Assembly (NCBI GenBank): GCA_016709225.1
Contig: JADJEE010000001.1
Coordinates: 2,790,001 to 2,854,000, forward strand
From: Deltaproteobacteria bacterium
GTDB lineage: Bacteria > Myxococcota_A > Polyangia > Nannocystales > Nannocystaceae
Length of the DNA stretch: 64,000 nt
Direction: 5' to 3'
The stretch's first letter is position 1. Every line of letters begins with the position of its first letter. The position numbers and the translations under genes were made by a program. This document shows positions 16,501 through 24,944 of this stretch, piece after piece. The notes below the pieces were generated by a model, which searched no databases, was not told where the DNA came from, and saw nothing but the letters and a program-made list of their open reading frames with translations.

Positions 16501-17533
16501 GCTCGCGTGCGTGAGGTCGGCCGTCGCCGTCTGCATCGCCCTTTCGCCCCTGCTCGCATGCGGGCGGAGCCCCGCCGCCGCCGAGCTCACCGCCGCGATC
16601 GCCAGCGCGGCCACACCGCGACGCTGCGAGGACGCCCGCGCGCCCGAGCCCGCCGCCCAGGGCTTCGCGCACCATCGCAGCGGATGGATCGCGGCCGCCG
16701 CGAGCCCGCACCACGTGCTCCACGACGGCTTTGCCAACCCCGGCGCCAGCACGACGCTGCTCGCGAAGATCACCTACGGCGAGCTCGGCAAGGACCTCGA
16801 GGACGAGGCCGTCACGCTGTGGATCGACACCTGCGATCCGCAGCGCAGCGCGACTGCGATCGCCCACGTGCGCGCCGACCACGATGGCCTCGCCCGCTTC
16901 ACCTTCGTCGCGCCGAGCGCCGGCACCTACCGCACGTGGGTGAGCGTCGACGGCGACGGCACGCTCGCGGCGGGCCAGCTGTTCGTGTGGGCACCCGGCA
17001 CCGCGATCGTGGTCTCGGACATCGACGGCACGCTCACCACCACCGATGACGAGGTCACCATCGACGTGCTCGACGAGTACTTCGAAGACCTGCGCGAGGG
17101 CGAGTACGCGGCCGCGGCATACCCGGGTGGCGCCGAGCTGACGCACCTGTGGCACGACGCCGGCGTGCCGGTGGTGTACCTGACCGGACGTCCGTATTGG
17201 CTGGTCGAGCACACCCGCACGTGGCTGCACGAGGGCGGCCATGCGCCGGGCCTCGTGCACACCACTGCGCGCCACCGCGACGTGGTGCCCAACGCCGACG
17301 GTGTCGGTGCGTTCAAGGCCGCGTACCTGCGGGAGCTACAGGCCGCCGGGCTGCGCATCGTCGCCGCGTACGGCAACGCGAGCACGGACGTCGCCGCGTA
17401 CGCGGCGGTCGAGCTCGCGCCGTCGCAGACCTTCATCATCGGCCCCCACGCGGGCGAGGGTGGCACCGTCGCGGTGCACGGCGACTGGGCAGCTGCGCTG
17501 CCGTGGGCCCGCGACCGCGCGCGGGCCCCCTGA
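16499..17533 (+). CDS. LNS2/App1-like HAD phosphatase lipoprotein
   Basis: A 344-residue lipoprotein (signal MLACVRSAVAVCIALSPLLAC). Residues 75-165 form a beta domain with Gly-rich turns. From residue 169, AIVVSDIDGTLTTTDDE is the DxDGT motif (Asp174, Asp176) of HAD phosphatases of the lipin-like LNS2 group. VVYLTGRPYWLVEHT (motif II) and FKAAYLRELQAAGLRIVAAYGN follow. Lipin/App1-type enzymes dephosphorylate phosphatidate; in an extracytoplasmic lipoprotein the substrate is uncertain. The chosen start gives a complete lipobox. It diverges from the cytochrome gene with a 2-bp overlap of the two start codons, unless the cytochrome uses its downstream GTG. Confidence 0.8.
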   Translation: MLACVRSAVAVCIALSPLLACGRSPAAAELTAAIASAATPRRCEDARAPEPAAQGFAHHRSGWIAAAASPHHVLHDGFANPGASTTLLAKITYGELGKDLEDEAVTLWIDTCDPQRSATAIAHVRADHDGLARFTFVAPSAGTYRTWVSVDGDGTLAAGQLFVWAPGTAIVVSDIDGTLTTTDDEVTIDVLDEYFEDLREGEYAAAAYPGGAELTHLWHDAGVPVVYLTGRPYWLVEHTRTWLHEGGHAPGLVHTTARHRDVVPNADGVGAFKAAYLRELQAAGLRIVAAYGNASTDVAAYAAVELAPSQTFIIGPHAGEGGTVAVHGDWAAALPWARDRARAP

Positions 17534-17558
17534 CCGCAGCCGACCGTGGTCGCGCGCG

Positions 17559-18920
17559 TCAGCCCGGCGGATCGGTGTACTCGCTGAGGTCGCCGCCGCC
17601 GAGCTCGTAGAAGGTCGAGTACAGCGAGCCCGACCAGAAGTGGTTCAGCGCGCCGAAGCCGAAGCCCTCGACCGGAGCGCCCGCGGCCTCGACGTAGCTG
17701 AACAGGTTCTGCTGCACCCAGCCGAGATCGGGATCGTGGCGGTACTGCCCGATGAAGTTGCTCGTCATGTCCGAGACGTAGACGTACGGAATCGCGGTCT
17801 CCTGATCGACCACGACCTCCATGCCGTCCATGTGATCGCCCGCCAGCACCGGGAACTCGAAGGCGTAGCCCCAGGTCTGGGTCTCCGCGTCGTACTGGAA
17901 CACCCGCCGCGCCGACTCGTTGCCGGAGTACCAGACCTCGTTGATCTCGTCGTAGCCGAGGAACGCCAGCCAGCCGTAGTTGGTGGTGCCGATCCACGTC
18001 GGCATCGGCGCGACCTGGCTGGTGATGCCGGTGGCGAAATCGTACTCGCGCACGTCGTTGGGCCCCGAGAAGACCACCGAGTTGGGCTTGGCGTAGACCT
18101 CCATGATGTTGGGAAACGCGCCGGGGTTGTCGACCGGCCACGAGTTCACGAACGTGAACACGCGCTCCTCGATGGGGCCCTCGGCCTCGGGGTAGTCGGG
18201 GTGCTGGTTGGGCTCGAGCAGGCCGTCGCCGTCGGAGTCGAGCAGCTCGACATCGTAGGCGCCGATCGTGAGCACGCCGTTCTTCATCGCGACGAAGTAG
18301 ATGCGGTTGTCGATGCTGTCGACGTCGGAGATGCCCGAGAAGCCATCGGCCGTGAGGTCGAAGACCGCGTACTGGTAGTACTCGCCAGTCGGCGTGATGT
18401 CGCCGATGGGTGCCAGCGGCACGCACGAGCCCGACGCCGAGTCGCAGACCATCTGCGCGGCGGGGTCGCAGATCTCGTCCTGCTGCCACGTCGGCTCCGG
18501 GCCGGCGGTGTTGCACGACAGCACGCGCGGGCCCTTGCACGCGTACTGACCGTCGAGGCACGCCACGCAGCCCTCGCCGTCGACGCAGATCTCCGGCAGG
18601 CAGTTCATGGTGTCGACGGCGTTGCCGGCCCCGTCGCACTCGACCGCGATCGAGCCCTTACAGAAGATGCCCGCGGGTTGATCGAGACACAGGCCGCTGT
18701 TGGAGCCGAGGTCGAACTTGGTCTGGCTACCGTCGTCCTGGCCGGCCGAGCTGTCCTGGGGACCGGTCGCAGGGCCGTCGGCGGCGGTGCCATCGGCGGT
18801 GACGATGCCGGTGCTGTCGCCGATGCCGGTGAGCGTCACGGTGCTGGCGTTGCCGTCACCGCCACCGCCGGCGTCGCCACAGGCCGCGAGCATCACGAGC
18901 ACGATCGTGGAGCGCTTCAT
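17559..18920 (-). CDS. Lipoprotein with Cys-rich segment and propeller-like repeats
   Basis: A 453-residue lipoprotein; MKRSTIVLVMLAACGD gives the lipobox. The ATG at 18920 is chosen over one at 18926 because GGAGG lies 8 nt before it and only 2 nt before the other. After a Gly/Asp/Thr tether there is a cysteine-rich part (residues about 60-150) with repeats of the type CDGAGNAVDTMNCLPEICVDGEGCVAC (quoted in pieces: CLPEICVD, GCVACLDGQYACKG). The rest has alternating strands with SDVDSIDNRIYF, YGWLAFLGYDEINEVWYSG and IPYVYVSDMTSNFIGQY, compatible with a beta-propeller. No enzyme motif was recognised. Convergent with the LNS2 gene 25 bp away. Confidence 0.7.
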   Translation of the reverse strand: MKRSTIVLVMLAACGDAGGGGDGNASTVTLTGIGDSTGIVTADGTAADGPATGPQDSSAGQDDGSQTKFDLGSNSGLCLDQPAGIFCKGSIAVECDGAGNAVDTMNCLPEICVDGEGCVACLDGQYACKGPRVLSCNTAGPEPTWQQDEICDPAAQMVCDSASGSCVPLAPIGDITPTGEYYQYAVFDLTADGFSGISDVDSIDNRIYFVAMKNGVLTIGAYDVELLDSDGDGLLEPNQHPDYPEAEGPIEERVFTFVNSWPVDNPGAFPNIMEVYAKPNSVVFSGPNDVREYDFATGITSQVAPMPTWIGTTNYGWLAFLGYDEINEVWYSGNESARRVFQYDAETQTWGYAFEFPVLAGDHMDGMEVVVDQETAIPYVYVSDMTSNFIGQYRHDPDLGWVQQNLFSYVEAAGAPVEGFGFGALNHFWSGSLYSTFYELGGGDLSEYTDPPG

Positions 18921-19106
18921 CGTCATCACCTCCATCGCGGGATCGATCCCAGGAGCAGTGTACCCCCAAGCGCACGCGTGCACGCAGCGCCGCGACCGGA
19001 ACGAGAGCACGCGAAGTCGCCGCGGCATCGAGCCGGTTGTGGGCACGGGCCCCCGGCTCGGCATCGTCGACCCGAGGGTTGCCACGACAGGCGCGCCCCG
19101 TTGGAT

Positions 19107-20732
19107 TCACGACGTGAACGAGAGCACCAGCTCGAGTGTCGCTTCGCCATCGGCGGCGAAGCGCCAGCGCTCGACCTCGGCGCGCACGCAGTCTTCCAGC
19201 TCGGCGACGCCGGAGACCCCGAGCTTGGTCACGCGCCCCTGGTCCGTGATCGTGAACGACAGCGTGATCTCACCGCGCGACGCCGGACTGTGCGCCTCGG
19301 CGCACCGACGCAGTCCAGCGAGGCGGCCCCGGATCGACGCGCGGGTCGCCGTCATGTCGCGCACACCCGAGCTCGACAACGACTCGAGCTCGACGACCGA
19401 CCGCGGTGGATCGATGCCGGCGGACGGTTCCATCGCAGCACCGCCCCCGAAGTCGCCGATGCCGCCCGCGTGCAACGAGCCGCCGCCACCCGCGGACCCG
19501 ATCGCGCCGCCGAGCCCACCGTAGACCTCGCCACCCAGATCGACATCACCGGCCCGTCCCAGCACGCTCGATACGCTCGAGCCGCTGTCGGTGAGGCTCG
19601 CGAGCAGCTCGGCCTCGAGCTCGGCGGACAACGAGCCGCCGAGGATCATGCTCAACGGCTCGATCACCTGGATCTCGCGCGTCGCCGCGCAGAGCTCGAA
19701 GGGCTCGAGTACGCGATCGTCTGGCGCGAGCCGCAGGCAGGTCGATCGCTTGGCGCGACGACCTCGGCCGCCGACCTCGACGTCGGCCAGCAGCTTGCCC
19801 GCCGCGGTGCCGTCGGCCCAGGTGACCGCGGTGCCGCTTCGCATCGAGGAACGTACGTCGGCGACGAGTCCCCCGAGCACGGGCATCGCCGTGCTCGACG
19901 GTCGCTCGCGCAGCGCCTCGACCTCGACCTCGACGCGGGCACTCACGCAGGGGCCGACCAGATCGACATGGGCGCGCTCGCCATGCAACGTGCGCGCGAG
20001 GACGATCGGCGCGCCGCCGTCGTCGACATGGAACGCGGCCGCGCCCACGCGCTCGCCACCGACCCGGATCTCCGCGTCGGCCGCCAGCCAGCCGTCGTGG
20101 GCGGGTGGCGCGGCGGCCACGGCCGGCTCGAACGCATTGCCGACATCGCGGGGATCGATCGCGATCGCCAGCCGCGAGCCCATGAGGTCCACCGCCCCGG
20201 CGTCGCCGGTGGCGAGCACCGGCAGCCCCACGCGCAGGCGCACGGAGGTGCCGTCGTCATGCTGCAGCGATTGCTCGCGCGCGAGCACGTCGGCCACCGC
20301 GTCGAGGCCGACCCAGAACCTGGGCTCGATGGGGTCGAGCGCGGGCAGACCATCGTCGCAGCGGTGCTCGGCCCGGGCCGGTCGCACCTGCAGCAGCTCG
20401 CCCGCGCTCGCCATGACCTCGAACGCACGCGCGACCGTGCCGCCCGCCGCGGCGGATCGCAGGCGCAGCCGCGGCGCGTCGTCGTGCGGCGCCACGCGCA
20501 GCTCGCTGCCCGCCGCGAGCAGCACGTGCTTGCCGACGAACGCAGCGGGCACCGTGATGCGCTCGATCGCGGGCAGCGGCTCGATCTTCACGACCGGCTT
20601 CGGCACGGGTGTCGCCGTGGGCTCGGGTGTCGCCGGCACCGACGCGGGCACCGGCGGCGTCGCCTCGTCGGGCCCACCGCATGCCGCCGCGAACACCAGC
20701 CACGCGAGCGTCCATCGACCCGATCGATCCAT
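19107..20732 (-). CDS. Lipoprotein with AgmX/PglI-type (TonB-like) C-terminal domain
   Basis: A 541-residue lipoprotein; the signal ends LVFAAAC and a Pro/Thr-rich tether follows. Residues about 60-380 contain repeated beta-rich segments without a known motif. A Gly-rich stretch (around residues 400-440) precedes a C-terminal domain. There IRGRLAGLRRCAEAHS, then GEITLSFTITDQGRVTKLGV and AELEDCVRAEVERWRF, match the AgmX/PglI C-terminal domain. That TonB-like fold is common in myxobacterial gliding/adventurous-motility-associated proteins. A link to motility is known for the family only; this copy has no motility neighbours. Two conserved cysteines flank the domain core. Confidence 0.8.
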   Translation of the reverse strand: MDRSGRWTLAWLVFAAACGGPDEATPPVPASVPATPEPTATPVPKPVVKIEPLPAIERITVPAAFVGKHVLLAAGSELRVAPHDDAPRLRLRSAAAGGTVARAFEVMASAGELLQVRPARAEHRCDDGLPALDPIEPRFWVGLDAVADVLAREQSLQHDDGTSVRLRVGLPVLATGDAGAVDLMGSRLAIAIDPRDVGNAFEPAVAAAPPAHDGWLAADAEIRVGGERVGAAAFHVDDGGAPIVLARTLHGERAHVDLVGPCVSARVEVEVEALRERPSSTAMPVLGGLVADVRSSMRSGTAVTWADGTAAGKLLADVEVGGRGRRAKRSTCLRLAPDDRVLEPFELCAATREIQVIEPLSMILGGSLSAELEAELLASLTDSGSSVSSVLGRAGDVDLGGEVYGGLGGAIGSAGGGGSLHAGGIGDFGGGAAMEPSAGIDPPRSVVELESLSSSGVRDMTATRASIRGRLAGLRRCAEAHSPASRGEITLSFTITDQGRVTKLGVSGVAELEDCVRAEVERWRFAADGEATLELVLSFTS

Positions 20733-20929
20733 GCCCCATCATGACGGACCCGCGTCGGCCTGGTTGCCCACCGCCCGTGCTGGGTAGGTCAAAGCCTCAC
20801 CCACGCGCCCGAAACCAGGGTCCTGCCCACGCGACCGGCAGCCGCGCGCTCGCAGGCCGCGGGGTTTGGGCCGCTTTCTTGGCCGTCACGCGCGCGCTTG
20901 CCAAGGTGCCCGCGGGAGTTCGCCGCCCA

Positions 20930-21222
20930 TGCTCGATCACGCCGACGTCGCGCTCGCGTTCATCTGTCTCGAGGACCGCCTCTTCGCGTGGCAGGGTGAC
21001 GCGCTCGATCGACGCACGGCGAGCTACGCGGCGGCGCCGGTGTCCCGCTCGCCCGCGGGTGCGCGGGCCATGGTCCCACGCGCGCCCGCCCACCACGACC
21101 GCGCGGGCTGCTACGCGCTGCGCCACGCGGGTAGCGAGTGGGTCCGCAGCAACGACGCCGCACTCGCGCTCGCGCGCCATCGTGCGGTGCAGCGCGGCAC
21201 GCCGGCCGGCGCCACGCCGTAG
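20930..21222 (+). CDS. Small hypothetical protein
   Basis: A 97-residue open frame from an ATG at 20930. About nine in ten codons end in G or C, as in the surrounding true genes, which supports coding. The protein (start MLDHADVALAFICLEDRLF) has no signal peptide, membrane helix or motif I can name. It begins about 200 bp from the divergent AgmX-domain lipoprotein gene and ends 6 bp before the end of the convergent MBL gene. GGGAG lies somewhat far (about 12 nt) upstream of the start. A longer frame opens at 20866. Confidence 0.5.
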
Positions 21223-21228
21223 CGTCGC

Positions 21229-21957
21229 CTACCCGCCCATGCGCCGCAGGAACGCCTGCAGGCTCGTGATCTGCAGCGTGGGGTTGCTGCGACGCACCTC
21301 ACCGAGGGTGGCCTTGTCGCCGCCGTAGGCATGCCCCGGCAGCAGCATCATCTGCGGCGGCAGCTCGGCCAGTCGCTCGTGCAGGGTGCGGAACATCTGC
21401 TCGGCGTCGCCGCCCGGTAGATCGACACGGCCGCAGCCCTGCAGGAACAACGTGTCACCGGCGAGCAGCGCCTCCTCCTCGCCGTGACTCAGCCCCGCGA
21501 CGCGGAAGCACATCGAGCCGGGCGTGTGCCCCGGCGTATGCAGCAGCTCGACCTCGACCCCGCCGACCCGCACGCGATCACCGGAATCGTGTTCGACCAG
21601 GTCCGACTTCGACAGACCCGTCACCGCGCGCACGCCCTCGGACTCGAGGCGATGGACGTGGGCGTGGCAGTGGCAACGCGAGGTCAGCTCGGCGAGGCCC
21701 TCGATGTCGAAGCCGAACATCGAGCCACCCACGTGATCGGGATGGTAGTGGGTGACCATCGCGCCGGTGATGCGCATGCCATCGTGCTCGGCGCACGCGA
21801 TGATGCCGGCGATGTCCCACGCGGGGTCGATCACCACGCACTCGCCGGCGTCGCGATCGCCCAGCAGGTACACGAAGTTCTGCATGCCGCCGGCCATGGC
21901 GTCGCCACGGGCGAAGTCGCGGCCGGACAAGAGCTGTCGGAGGTAGAGCTGCGCCAC
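21229..21957 (-). CDS. MBL-fold hydrolase (glyoxalase II / persulfide dioxygenase-like)
   Basis: A 242-residue cytoplasmic metallo-beta-lactamase-fold enzyme. Metal motif THYHPDHVGG (His70, His72, Asp74, His75), then LLHTPGHTPGSMCF, LLAGDTLFLQGCGRVDLPGG and LPGHAYGG complete the site. The GDTLF-GCGR-DLPGG order resembles hydroxyacylglutathione hydrolases and ETHE1-type persulfide dioxygenases; the motifs do not separate them. The GTG start at 21957 lies one base after the TGA of the ferritin-like lipoprotein gene, so the two are translationally close and probably one operon. A glyoxalase I gene lies far away at 57022-57438. Confidence 0.88.
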   Translation of the reverse strand: MAQLYLRQLLSGRDFARGDAMAGGMQNFVYLLGDRDAGECVVIDPAWDIAGIIACAEHDGMRITGAMVTHYHPDHVGGSMFGFDIEGLAELTSRCHCHAHVHRLESEGVRAVTGLSKSDLVEHDSGDRVRVGGVEVELLHTPGHTPGSMCFRVAGLSHGEEEALLAGDTLFLQGCGRVDLPGGDAEQMFRTLHERLAELPPQMMLLPGHAYGGDKATLGEVRRSNPTLQITSLQAFLRRMGG

Positions 21958-21958
21958 G

Positions 21959-23182
21959 TCAGGCGCAGTCTACGGCATCGCGCGCGCCCGGGTGTGCGAG
22001 CCGTCGCAGCATGGTCGCCGCGCACGGCCGCACGACGTCGCGCAGCACCTCGCGGCCGAGCGCGAGCGACTCTTCGACCGGCAGGATCCCGTGCGCGCGG
22101 AGATCATCGTCGGCATCACAGCCTGCGCCCGGGCCCCCGGGGTCGACGCCGTCGAAGGCGGCCGCCACCGCATCGGCGAGCTGCGGCGCGCGCCGCAGCG
22201 CCCACGCGACGAAGCGCCACGCCAGCTGCGCGTGGCGTCGTTCGTCGCGGGCGATCACCGTCAGCACCTTGATCACCGCGGGGTCGCGCGCGGCATCCCG
22301 CGCATGGCCGGCGCGCGCGCTCGCAATGGTCTCCCCCACACAGCCCTCGAGCACCGCGGCGACCACCGCCGCCTCGAGCGTGCGCGCGCCGGCCTCGGGA
22401 ACCCGCAGACGATCCGGGCCGATCGACGCCCCCGCGTAGGCACCGGCGAGGCCGAAGGCCAGCCGCGCATGCACGACCTCGTCGCCCATCGCCTGCTGGG
22501 CCTCGAGCACCAGCTCCGCGGGCGCGCCGTGGGCCAACAGATCGAGGGTGAAGCGCGCGAACGAAGCGATCGAGGCGTGCTCGGCCACGGCGACCTCGCG
22601 CCACGCCGCGCACGCCCGGGCACGCGCGTCGGCGTCGAGCGCCGCCAGCCCTGGTCGCGTCGCCGCGCCCCAGTCGTCGCGCGCACGGGTGCTCGCCACC
22701 ACCGCGGTCCCCGCGTGCAACAACGGACGGCCGGCACAGCCCTGATCCAGCACCTCGGCGACATAGCAGCACTGCCCCGCGATCCGCTCGGGCCCACACA
22801 GCACGCCCTGGAACTCGCCGAAGCAGGCACCCGAAGCCAAGATCGCCGCGTCCCTGCACGCGGCATCGCTGCAGTCGCCGCAGGCCTGCTCATCGCCGAC
22901 GGCGACGCAGAACGCGACCTGCTCGTAGGCCTCGGGATCGGCCATGCAGCCGGGCCCGTCGTCGCCGCTGTCGCTGGTCGCGACCGTCGTGCTCGCGACC
23001 GTCGTGCTCGCGACCGTCGTGCTCGCGACCGTCGTGCTCGCATCGCTGGTGCCGTCGTCATCGCTCGAGGCCCCGTCGTCCCCGGCATCGTCGCCGCGGC
23101 TGTCGTCGCCCAGCTCGCGGCCCACACACCCGACCAAACCCAATGCGACGAGGATACCCCCACGCAGCTCCATCCAACCCAT
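21959..23182 (-). CDS. Ferritin-like diiron lipoprotein with Cys-rich N-domain
   Basis: About 407 residues. The signal (MELRGGILVALGLVGC) ends in a lipobox, followed by an Asp/Ser/Thr tether. That tether includes four exact STTVA-type repeats. Residues about 75-140 hold some ten cysteines. The C-terminal four-helix part has metal-ligand-like motifs: AVAEHASIASFARF, AMGDEVVHARLAFG, EGCVGETIASARAG and ARDERRHAQLAWRF. This E-H / ExxH / E / ExxH arrangement fits ferritin-like diiron proteins. Oxidase or iron-handling activity outside the cell is an inference. An in-frame ATG at 23173 is an alternative start. Upstream of, and nearly touching, the MBL hydrolase gene. Confidence 0.8.
   Translation of the reverse strand: MGWMELRGGILVALGLVGCVGRELGDDSRGDDAGDDGASSDDDGTSDASTTVASTTVASTTVASTTVATSDSGDDGPGCMADPEAYEQVAFCVAVGDEQACGDCSDAACRDAAILASGACFGEFQGVLCGPERIAGQCCYVAEVLDQGCAGRPLLHAGTAVVASTRARDDWGAATRPGLAALDADARARACAAWREVAVAEHASIASFARFTLDLLAHGAPAELVLEAQQAMGDEVVHARLAFGLAGAYAGASIGPDRLRVPEAGARTLEAAVVAAVLEGCVGETIASARAGHARDAARDPAVIKVLTVIARDERRHAQLAWRFVAWALRRAPQLADAVAAAFDGVDPGGPGAGCDADDDLRAHGILPVEESLALGREVLRDVVRPCAATMLRRLAHPGARDAVDCA
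22980..23039. repeat. 4 x 15-bp exact tandem repeat in ferritin-like gene
   Basis: GCGACCGTCGTGCTC occurs four times without mismatch. On the minus strand it encodes STTVA units in the lipoprotein tether. Being a multiple of 3 it can expand or contract without a frameshift, so tether length may vary among strains. Confidence 0.9.
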
Positions 23183-23298
23183 GGTGGATGCATGGTCGCC
23201 GGGGTGGTGGGCCTTCGCCGCGGGCCTCGAACTGCGCTGGCCCGCGTCTGAACGCGGTTTCGCGACCAAGTCGGCGATCCGCTCGCGCCGGCTGCTCG

Positions 23299-24120
23299 CT
23301 ACCCGCCGCCCGGTGGCAGTGTCTCGAGCGAGGTGCGTCGATACGCTGGCTGCGGCCGCCGCTCGTCGCGATCGTTGCAGGCGAGCATCACCACGACGGT
23401 GATGTTGTCGTCACCGCCGCGCTTGTTCGCGTACTCGGTGCACACACGCGGCAGGTCGGCGTACCAGTGATCGCGCGCGAGCACTGCGATCTCGTCGGAC
23501 TCGACGTAGTTCGAGAAGCCATCGCTGCACAGCAGGAACGCGTCGCCGAGGTTCACGCTCACCGGGATGATGTCGGGGTCGACGAACCGCTCGAAGCCGA
23601 CCGATCGCGTGATGATGTGCTTGAGGTCGCTGGCGGCGGCCTCCTCCTCGGTGAGCATGCCGGCCTGGACCTGCTCGTTGAGCCACGAGTGATCGTTGGT
23701 GAGCTGGCGGCAGGTGCCACCGCGCAGCAGGAACGCACGGCTGTCCCCCACGTGCACGATGTAGCCGCGCTCGCCGCAGACCCACATCCCGGTCAGCGTG
23801 GTGCCCATGCCCTGCAGGCGGTGATCGCTGTTGGCCTGATCGAAGATCCTCGCGCTGGCTTCGCTCGCCGCCACGCCCAGCAGCTCGGCGATCGCCGCGC
23901 CGCGATGCTCGATCGGGATTGCCCCGAGTGCGTCGGCGCCACGGCGGACGACCTTGTCGACCACGTCGACGCACAGCTGCGAGGCGTGGGCCCCACCGGC
24001 GTGTCCGCCCATGCCGTCGGCCACCAGGTAGAGGCCGAGACCGACGTCGACGAGGTGACTGTCCTCGTTGTGGCTGCGGACACGGCCGACGTCCGTCGCA
24101 GGCCAGGCGATGATACGCAC
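23299..24120 (-). CDS. PP2C-family Ser/Thr protein phosphatase
   Basis: A 273-residue cytoplasmic phosphatase of the PPM/PP2C family, which removes phosphate from Ser/Thr using two metal ions. Metal-binding motifs are in order: VGRVRSHNEDSH, LYLVADGMGGHAGG, VHVGDSRAFLLRGG, LLCSDGFSNYV and NKRGGDDNITVVVM. The length is typical of the bacterial PrpC/Stp1 type. It would oppose Ser/Thr kinases such as the three encoded at 35880-42088 and 53604-55331, though none is adjacent. Upstream is the plus-strand signalling operon at 24348, so the two are divergent with a 227-bp gap. Confidence 0.92.
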   Translation of the reverse strand: MRIIAWPATDVGRVRSHNEDSHLVDVGLGLYLVADGMGGHAGGAHASQLCVDVVDKVVRRGADALGAIPIEHRGAAIAELLGVAASEASARIFDQANSDHRLQGMGTTLTGMWVCGERGYIVHVGDSRAFLLRGGTCRQLTNDHSWLNEQVQAGMLTEEEAAASDLKHIITRSVGFERFVDPDIIPVSVNLGDAFLLCSDGFSNYVESDEIAVLARDHWYADLPRVCTEYANKRGGDDNITVVVMLACNDRDERRPQPAYRRTSLETLPPGGG

Positions 24121-24254
24121 GCGGGCGTCACCATAGCACGGCCGTTCCCCTCGTCGTGGCCCCCGCGATGGCGCGTTCGAGGCCGGCTACCCAGACCGTC
24201 TGCACGCGGCGGTGCGATGGCAGCGCAGTCCTCGAACCTTGGTCCTGCGGACCG

Positions 24255-24278
24255 CCGCGAGGGCCCGCCCCCTCGCGG
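24255..24278. other. Hairpin in leader of the signalling operon
   Basis: Perfect 9-bp stem CCGCGAGGG / CCCTCGCGG with a 6-nt loop, about 70 bp before the start of the thioredoxin-like gene at 24348 and in the divergent gap with the PP2C gene. May be a leader element or simply G+C-rich symmetry. Confidence 0.35.
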
Positions 24279-24347
24279 GCCGACGACGACGAGGCGGCGC
24301 GGACGACGACGGCTCAAGCATGGCGCCCGCTCGGCGATTGCACCCGC

Positions 24348-24944
24348 ATGCGCACCGCCACCATCGTCGATCCCACGCGGCGTCGACGATGGTGGGCGGC
24401 AGGCATCGTGGCGCTCTCGTGCCTGGCGACCGTGGGCGCCGGCGCGGCGCAGCTGCGCTACGCCTTCACCCCCGGCGAGCTCGGTGAGCCAGCCCTGACG
24501 TGGCCGGAGCACAGCGGGATTACCCGCGTGCCGGGCCGCGCGACCCTGCTGATGTTCGTGCACCCGCGCTGCACCTGCACGCGCGCGAGCCTCGACGAGC
24601 TCGCAGAGGTGATCGCCCTCGACCCGACGGCGGCCGACGTGATCCTCGTGGTCGACGACGAGGACCACGGTCCACTCGCGCCCGCGGTTGCGCTCGACGT
24701 GCCAGGGGCTCGCATCGTGCACGAGCGCGGCGAGGAGACCGAGCGATTCGGCGTCGCCACCTCGGGCGAGGTGATGCTGTTCGCTGCCGGCGGCGAGCGG
24801 CGCTTCGTCGGCGGGATCACGGCGTCCCGCGGCGCGCGAGGTTCGAGCCCGGGGCGCGTCGCGCTGGAGGCCGCGCTCACCGACCCACATCGAGCCACCG
24901 ACGCCGCGGTCTACGGCTGCCCGCTCACGGAGTCGGCGCCATGA
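24348..24944 (+). CDS. Membrane-anchored thioredoxin-like protein (RedB-like)
   Basis: A 198-residue protein with one N-terminal membrane helix (WWAAGIVALSCLATVGAGAA). The following domain starts GRATLLMFVHPRCTCTRASL, a thioredoxin-like strand and a CTCT motif in the redox-site position, preceded by a Pro-Arg-Cys. Only Cys-x-Cys spacing is present, not CxxC, so classical dithiol chemistry is doubtful. The family resembles RedB-like proteins found before sensor kinases; that name is tentative. Its TGA overlaps the ATG of the downstream membrane histidine kinase (ATGA), so the two are coupled. A redox input to the kinase is inferred from this arrangement. Confidence 0.65.
   Translation: MRTATIVDPTRRRRWWAAGIVALSCLATVGAGAAQLRYAFTPGELGEPALTWPEHSGITRVPGRATLLMFVHPRCTCTRASLDELAEVIALDPTAADVILVVDDEDHGPLAPAVALDVPGARIVHERGEETERFGVATSGEVMLFAAGGERRFVGGITASRGARGSSPGRVALEAALTDPHRATDAAVYGCPLTESAP

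Noticed and set aside
20797..21180. Minus-strand 127-codon frame opposite the small gene at 20930
   Set aside because: Arg-rich with poorer third-position bias than the plus-strand frame; only one of the two is likely real.
24500..24940. Upstream extension of the membrane histidine kinase frame
   Set aside because: It overlaps the thioredoxin-like gene and is Arg-rich; the ATG at 24941 has an ATGA overlap and begins the first real protein segment.
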